From: IOR16 sp963521065
Lineage (GTDB): Bacteria; Bacillota; Clostridia; Peptostreptococcales; Anaerovoracaceae
DNA length: 64,000 bases
NCBI GenBank assembly: GCA_963521065.1
Contig: CAUQTI010000001.1
Coordinates: forward strand, 220,831-284,830
Reading direction: 5' to 3'
Shown here: positions 59,584 to 64,000 of the stretch, one piece after another
Layout of the letters: each line of letters begins with the position of its first letter
Numbering within the stretch: the stretch's first letter is position 1
Notes under the pieces: generated by a model
Databases searched by the model: none
Told to the model about the DNA's origin: nothing
Seen by the model: only the letters and a program-made list of their open reading frames with translations
Position numbers and translations under genes: made by a program

Positions 59584-59612
59584 TTGAGAAATACAGTCAA
59601 GTGGTTTATAAT
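59584..59612 (+). promoter_or_regulatory. Promoter of the BusR-like regulator
   Basis: TTGAGA (59584-59589), 17 bases, perfect TATAAT (59607-59612). The start would be near 59619, 65 bases before the ATG. Confidence 0.7.
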
Positions 59613-59683
59613 GTTCTTCAAATTGACTTTTTCTTTCAGAAAAATAAGAAGTCATTATTAAATTATTATTTTGAGGTGCAGCA

Positions 59684-60304
59684 ATGAAAATTGATATACC
59701 GAGATACCAACAGATTGCAGCGGATATCGCTGTGAAGATTGCCTGTGGTGAGTATCCGGAAAATGAAAAAATATATGTCCGCTCTGCTTTAGCCAGCCAG
59801 TATGGAGTTTCCTTTGAAACCGCACGCCGGGCAGTCAGTGTTTTGGCGGATATGAAAATTGTAGAAATTATTAAGGGCAGCGGTGTTCTGATTAAGTCTA
59901 AAAAAAGAGCCGAAGATTTCATTAATAAATTTGATTCTGTGAGTCAAATGAGTGATTTGAAAAAGGGTATTCTGGACCGAGTCAACCAGCAAATTCATCA
60001 GAGTGAAGAATTAAAGTCGATGGTATGCGATTTGATCTATAAAACAGAACGGTTTCGCGTTGTAAATCCTTTTTCTCCATTTGAAACCGAAATTACGAAG
60101 CAGGCGTCTTCTCTTGGACAAAATCTCTCTGAAAGCCAGTTTTGGCATAATACCTCAGCAACCATTATTGCGATTCGGCGTGGAGAAGAAATTATTATCT
60201 CTCCCGGCCCATATGCAGTAATCACAGAAGGCGATATCCTGTATTATGTAGGTGATGAAAATTGCCACGAAAGGGTTAAAAACTTTTTATATCCGAATAT
60301 TTAG
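59684..60304 (+). CDS. busR: BusR-like osmoregulator: GntR winged helix plus RCK_C domain
   Basis: 206 residues: GntR winged helix (about 1-75: RYQQIAADIAVKIACGEYPEN, ASQYGVSFETARRAVSVL), a linker coiled coil (about 85-120), and a C-terminal RCK_C/TrkA-C fold (about 125-206: SQFWHNTSATIIAIRRGEEII then EGDILYYVG). This is the architecture of BusR, which binds c-di-AMP and represses the glycine-betaine transporter busAB in lactic bacteria. It sits directly upstream of such a transporter here. The ligand is inferred from the family. Confidence 0.82.
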   Translation: MKIDIPRYQQIAADIAVKIACGEYPENEKIYVRSALASQYGVSFETARRAVSVLADMKIVEIIKGSGVLIKSKKRAEDFINKFDSVSQMSDLKKGILDRVNQQIHQSEELKSMVCDLIYKTERFRVVNPFSPFETEITKQASSLGQNLSESQFWHNTSATIIAIRRGEEIIISPGPYAVITEGDILYYVGDENCHERVKNFLYPNI

Positions 60305-60414
60305 CATTTGAAATTAAGAAAAATAAAAGCGGATTCTCTAGCTACGGGAATCTGCTTTTATTTTGTGTTAAATTTCCCAAAGATTGCGCAAGACACACTA
60401 TTTGAGAAGGGTGC

Positions 60415-60446
60415 TATTTGACAAATAAAAGTAGCTATGTTATTCT
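60415..60446 (+). promoter_or_regulatory. Promoter and candidate BusR operator of the betaine transporter
   Basis: TTGACA (60418-60423), 17 bases, TATTCT (60441-60446). The -35 lies inside the dyad TATTTG-A-CAAATA, itself flanked by GCTA/TAGC. Similar sequence occurs upstream of busR. Confidence 0.65.
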
Positions 60447-60505
60447 ATTGAAGTTACAACTTAAATATATTTACATGTTGTCACTTTGTATTTAAGGAGA
60501 GAATA

Positions 60506-61705
60506 ATGACGAAATTAGAAGTCAAGCAGTTATACAAAATATTTGGACCATCACCGAAACAGGTAATCCCCTTACTGAAAGAAGGGATAAATAAAGCGGG
60601 TATTTTAAAAAAGCACAAGCACAGCGTCGGCGTAAACAATGCATCCTTTTCGGTGGAAGAAGGAGAAATATTTGTTGTAATGGGGCTTTCGGGAAGCGGA
60701 AAATCAACGCTCATACGCTGTTTGAATTTGTTAATTGAGCCAACCGGCGGAACTGTGTTGATTGATGGTGAAGATATTACGAAAATGTCTTCTGCAAGTC
60801 TCAGAGAAAGGCGACGAAAAAAAATCGCAATGGTTTTTCAAAATTTTGCGCTTCTGCCTCATAAAACGATATTGGAAAATGTGGCATTTGGACTGGAAAT
60901 ACAAAATGTGCGGCCTGAAACACGCAAAAGGAAAGCAGAAGAAATCTTGGAAGTCGTAGGATTAAAGGGATATGCAAATGCAAGACCGAGCGAGTTATCA
61001 GGTGGTATGCAGCAGCGAGTAGGGCTTGCGAGAGCACTTGCTACGGAAGCGGATATTTTGCTAATGGATGAGGCTTTTAGTGCGCTTGATCCGTTGATTC
61101 GTAAAGAAATGCAAAATGAGTTGCTTTCTTTGCAGCAAAAAATGAAGAAGACTATCATTTTTATAACACATGATTTAGATGAAGCCTTAAAAATTGGAGA
61201 TAGAATTGCCATAATGAAAGATGGCGTAATCGTACAAATCGGAACCGCGGAAGAAATCCTGCAAAATCCGGCTGATGCCTATGTCCGTGAATTTACGCAA
61301 GATGTCAATCGTACGAAGATCATCACCGCGTCAGCAATTATGCGCAGTGCCGAATGCATCGTGATTGAAAAATCGGGACGGCGGATGGCTATGCGCAAGA
61401 TGAATGATCTGGGAATTTCAAGCATTTTTGTTACCGATAAAAATGGCGTTTTGCACGGAATTGTTACAATCGATCAAGTATCTGCTCTGATTCAGCAAGG
61501 AAAAGAAGAATTGGAAGCGATTATTGATAAAAATATTCAATCTGTGGGGCCGGATACATCAATAGAGGAAATTATTCCGTTATTTTTAAATTCAAATTAT
61601 CCTGTCGCCGTGGTAGACGATCATAAAAAGTTGAAGGGCATCATATTTAAGTCTACTGTGCTGGCAGGAATTATCGGGGAAGGGGGAGATGAATATGACA
61701 TTTAG
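60506..61705 (+). CDS. Glycine betaine/proline ABC transporter ATP-binding protein (ProV/OpuAA type)
   Basis: 399 residues: the betaine-transporter N-terminal extension (about 1-45), an ATPase with Walker A GLSGSGKST (about 60), the signature LSGGMQQR and Walker B ILLMDEAFSALD, and two C-terminal CBS domains (about 275-395) that sense ionic strength in OpuA. Ribosome site AAGGAGAG. It overlaps the permease gene. Confidence 0.93.
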   Translation: MTKLEVKQLYKIFGPSPKQVIPLLKEGINKAGILKKHKHSVGVNNASFSVEEGEIFVVMGLSGSGKSTLIRCLNLLIEPTGGTVLIDGEDITKMSSASLRERRRKKIAMVFQNFALLPHKTILENVAFGLEIQNVRPETRKRKAEEILEVVGLKGYANARPSELSGGMQQRVGLARALATEADILLMDEAFSALDPLIRKEMQNELLSLQQKMKKTIIFITHDLDEALKIGDRIAIMKDGVIVQIGTAEEILQNPADAYVREFTQDVNRTKIITASAIMRSAECIVIEKSGRRMAMRKMNDLGISSIFVTDKNGVLHGIVTIDQVSALIQQGKEELEAIIDKNIQSVGPDTSIEEIIPLFLNSNYPVAVVDDHKKLKGIIFKSTVLAGIIGEGGDEYDI

Positions 61706-62588
61706 TGCAAAGATTCCTATTGGTGATGTCGTGGAAAGAGGGATTGATTGGATGACACAGAGTTGGGGAGACTTTTTTTTCGCAATCAAGAAAGCGCTTT
61801 CTGGCATGATTGATGGCATTGAATGGCTTCTGTCCGCGATTCCGGTGGCTGTTTTCATTATTGCCGTGATGTTTCTTGCTTGGTGGATTGTGGGAAAAGG
61901 AATTGCTATTTTTGCGGGAATCGGTCCTCTGCTCATTTACAATATGGGCCTTTGGGATAAAACAATGCAAACGTTGGCGTTGGTCAGTGCATCTACCCTG
62001 ATTGCTTTAATGATTGGATTACCACTTGGCATTTTGATGTCAAAAAGCGATATGTCGAACAAAATTATACGGCCAATCTTAGACTTTATGCAAACTATGC
62101 CTGCGTTTGTATACTTAATTCCGGCTGTTTACTTTTTTGACCTAGGAACCGTACCGGGGGCGGTCGCTACGATTATTTTTGCGATGCCGCCGATTGTCAG
62201 ACTAACGAACCTCGGTATCCGGCAAGTGCCTGCGGACATCGTGGAGGCAACCAAATCCTTTGGTGCCACACCGTTGCAGCTGTTGCTCAAGGTGCAGGTT
62301 CCGCTTGCTGTTCCGACTATTATGGCAGGACTTAACCAGACCATTATGCTTTCGCTTTCAATGGTTGTTATCTCCGCCATGATTGGGGCAGACGGATTGG
62401 GGAAAACGGTCTATGAGGGCATTACACAGATGAATGTTGGAAAAGGTTTTGAGGGAGGTCTTGCGGTAGTGATTATGGCTATGCTGCTTGATCGAATTAC
62501 ACAGGGGCTGGGTGCGACATCAAAAAAATCAGGTGGAGCATTTTTGAAGAGTCTATTAAGCAAGCGCTCTTCAAATAAATCAGCGTAA
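61695..62588 (+). CDS. Glycine betaine/proline ABC transporter permease (ProW/OpuAB type)
   Basis: 297 residues with an amphipathic N-terminal region and about seven membrane helices. The family pattern FMQTMPAFVYLIPAVYFFDLG and the EAA loop VEATKSFGATPLQLLLKVQVPLAVPTI are clear. The AGGGGGAG site abuts an ATG at 61689, so ATG 61695 is taken as start. It is a separate gene from the binding protein, so not an OpuABC fusion. Confidence 0.92.
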   Translation: MTFSAKIPIGDVVERGIDWMTQSWGDFFFAIKKALSGMIDGIEWLLSAIPVAVFIIAVMFLAWWIVGKGIAIFAGIGPLLIYNMGLWDKTMQTLALVSASTLIALMIGLPLGILMSKSDMSNKIIRPILDFMQTMPAFVYLIPAVYFFDLGTVPGAVATIIFAMPPIVRLTNLGIRQVPADIVEATKSFGATPLQLLLKVQVPLAVPTIMAGLNQTIMLSLSMVVISAMIGADGLGKTVYEGITQMNVGKGFEGGLAVVIMAMLLDRITQGLGATSKKSGGAFLKSLLSKRSSNKSA

Positions 62589-62605
62589 AAAAGGAGGATG
62601 AGACA

Positions 62606-63472
62606 ATGAGAAAAAGACTAATCGGGATACTTACGGCTGGATTAATTTTGATGGTGGGTTTGTCTGGCTGCGGAAACACTGAGCCTACCGATACGAAGGG
62701 GAGCGTGAATCTAGCGTATGTCAACTGGGCGGAGGGAATCGCGATGACCAACCTCGCGGCCGTGGTACTTGAAGACAAAATGGGGTATACGGTAGAGCTG
62801 ACTATGGCGGATGCTGCGCCTGTGTTTGCTTCTGTAGCAAGCGGAAGCACAGATGCATTCCTAGACGTTTGGCTTCCAGTTACTCACGAAGATTATATTA
62901 AAGAATACGGAGATAAAATTGTAGATCTGGGGGTTTCCTATGAGAATGCGCTTTTAGGCTTGGTGGTTCCGGCTTATGTCGAAATCAACAGTATTGAAGA
63001 GCTGAATGCAAACAAAGATAAATTTGGCGGTGAAATTGTAGGAATCGATGCGGGTGCTGGTTTAATGGGCGCAGCGGAAAAGGCAATGGAAGAATACAAT
63101 CTAGATTATAAGCTTCTTACCGGAAGCGGACCAGTTATGACTGCTGCGTTAGGAAAAGCAATTGATGCGAATCAGCCAATTGTTGTAACGGGTTGGGCTC
63201 CGCACTGGAAATTTGCAAAATGGGACTTAAAGGTGCTGCAGGACCCTAAAGGTGTATTCGGTGAGGCGGAGAACATTCATAAGTATTCTAGACAAGGCTT
63301 GGAAGAGGATATGCCGGAGGTAGCTGAATTTTTAAAGAATTTTAAGCTGACAGAAGCTGAATTGGGCGACTTGATGGGCGCAATTGAGGAAGGTGACGGA
63401 GAACCGGTGGATGCGGCTCGAGAATGGATGAAAAATCATGAAGCACTGATTGACGGATGGATAAATTTTTAA
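62606..63472 (+). CDS. Glycine betaine-binding lipoprotein (ProX/OpuAC type)
   Basis: 288 residues. Lipoprotein signal with lipobox LSGC (C22), then an OpuAC fold: NLAYVNWAEGIAMTNLAAVVLE, ASGSTDAFLDVWLPVTHEDY, GAGLMGAAEKAM, IVVTGWAPHWKFAKWDLK. The tryptophans W31, W92, W193 and W197 could supply the aromatic box for betaine. Ribosome site AAAGGAGG. Last gene of the osmoprotectant operon. Confidence 0.93.
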   Translation: MRKRLIGILTAGLILMVGLSGCGNTEPTDTKGSVNLAYVNWAEGIAMTNLAAVVLEDKMGYTVELTMADAAPVFASVASGSTDAFLDVWLPVTHEDYIKEYGDKIVDLGVSYENALLGLVVPAYVEINSIEELNANKDKFGGEIVGIDAGAGLMGAAEKAMEEYNLDYKLLTGSGPVMTAALGKAIDANQPIVVTGWAPHWKFAKWDLKVLQDPKGVFGEAENIHKYSRQGLEEDMPEVAEFLKNFKLTEAELGDLMGAIEEGDGEPVDAAREWMKNHEALIDGWINF

Positions 63473-63525
63473 AAAATAATTTAGAGAAAACGCTTATTTG
63501 AATATTGCGGATGCGGTTTTCATGA

Positions 63526-63562
63526 AAAAAGCCTTAGGATTTGAACTCCTAAGGCTTTTCTT
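63526..63562 (+). terminator. Terminator of the betaine transporter operon
   Basis: AAAAGCCTTAGGA pairs with TCCTAAGGCTTTT around TTTGAAC, then CTT. Confidence 0.85.
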
Positions 63563-63620
63563 AAAAACTAAAAACATCATTAATAAACCGGAGCATTTTT
63601 GCACGGCTTTTTTTTTGCGG

Positions 63621-63776
63621 TTATTTTTGGAAACTTCCGCAGTCTGTACATTGTGCAGAATTTGCTGTGGAAGAGCTCTTTACTACGTTAATCTTATCTA
63701 AAGTGCAGTAATTATCCTCCTGACAATGGAACTTACATTCGGATACAGAACATCCGATACTTGAATTGTGATTCAT
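63621..63776 (-). CDS. DUF1540 small cysteine-rich protein
   Basis: 51 residues with the pattern CSVSECKFHCQEDNYC and QCTDCGSF: six cysteines spaced as in DUF1540, a probable metal-binding module found singly or duplicated in clostridia and bacilli. AAAGGAG lies 11 bases before ATG 63776; the longer frame starts in a lysine-rich tract. Convergent with the betaine operon. Confidence 0.82.
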   Translation of the reverse strand: MNHNSSIGCSVSECKFHCQEDNYCTLDKINVVKSSSTANSAQCTDCGSFQK

Positions 63777-64000
63777 AATTTTTTTCTCCTTTCGTTTTAT
63801 AAACTTTTGCAGCAATATTATTTTGTGCGATTTCCTAGAAAGAATACAGATAAAATTTCGAAATATAAAAGCAAAAAAATATAAAACTGGTTAAACTAAG
63901 GAAAGCAAACTTTCGATGAAGTAAAAAAACAAAGTTTAATGAAAGTTTGGACTTGTGTCAATATTGTAGACTCGAAAAGTTTAACTATTTATGACTTACT
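63777..64000. other. AT-rich end of window, no gene seen
   Basis: Contains the DUF1540 upstream region. Scattered GAAAG/AAACTTTC repeats were noticed (AAACTTTC at 63907 and GAAAGTTT at 63939), which may be part of an operator. Confidence 0.4.

Overview
The window looks like chromosome of a low-GC, endospore-forming member of the Clostridia. Evidence seen in the sequence is a partial SpoIIQ-like M23 peptidase, spoIIID, a collagen-like protein behind a sigma-K-like promoter, AGGAGG-type ribosome sites with frequent GTG/TTG starts, TTGACA-17-TATAAT promoters, an SLH-domain surface protein and a sigma-54/RocR-type regulator. Placement in an Anaerovoracaceae-like (Family XIII) lineage is only a guess.

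Layout. (1) 1-408: end of a SpoIIQ-like peptidase. (2) 474-9017: complete histidine operon hisZGDCBHA-F-IE-J, all ten genes on + with overlapping or closely spaced ends, from a promoter with an unusual 8-bp repeat leader to a strong terminator. (3) 9021-21322: housekeeping and sporulation genes (spoIIID, uppP, gap, a heavy-metal permease, an orphan prepilin peptidase, fba, two small helical proteins, a short MltG-like protein, an RluD-family synthase, three tandem type I signal peptidases, smpB, an NCS2 purine permease, ssrA). (4) 21320-25575: patchy accessory DNA with a GNAT gene between two copies of the ssrA terminator, a BclA-like protein, tRNA-Ala(CGC), an IS200 remnant, a short HTH protein and a flavoprotein. 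(5) 25582-38786: surface and signalling genes (SLH protein, divergent LytTR two-component system), a butanol-dehydrogenase remnant, a manganese-riboswitch-controlled P-type ATPase, and a DUF3160 lipoprotein with an overlapping membrane partner.

(6) 39166-48340: amino-acid catabolism (capreomycidine-synthase-like aminotransferase, ornithine-cyclodeaminase homologue, MocR regulator, sigma-54 activator, a textbook -24/-12 promoter, AGCS symporter, RocB-like peptidase). (7) 48521-50236: ECF sigma factor and putative anti-sigma factor. (8) 50247-51690: a tyrosine recombinase enclosed by perfect 21-bp inverted repeats that are themselves palindromic, the most unusual structure here. It is either a minimal mobile element or a self-encoded inversion switch next to a chemoreceptor. 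(9) 51872-59420: chemoreceptor, HD-GYP protein, then a methyltransferase plus heterodimeric ABC exporter behind two separate 38-bp perfect palindromes. (10) 59584-63562: a BusR-like (GntR-HTH + RCK_C, presumed c-di-AMP sensing) regulator followed by a glycine-betaine ABC transporter. (11) A DUF1540 protein on the minus strand closes the window.

Starts were placed by ribosome-site position, so several genes are shorter than the longest open frame. No database search was run; family names rest on recognised motifs and layout.
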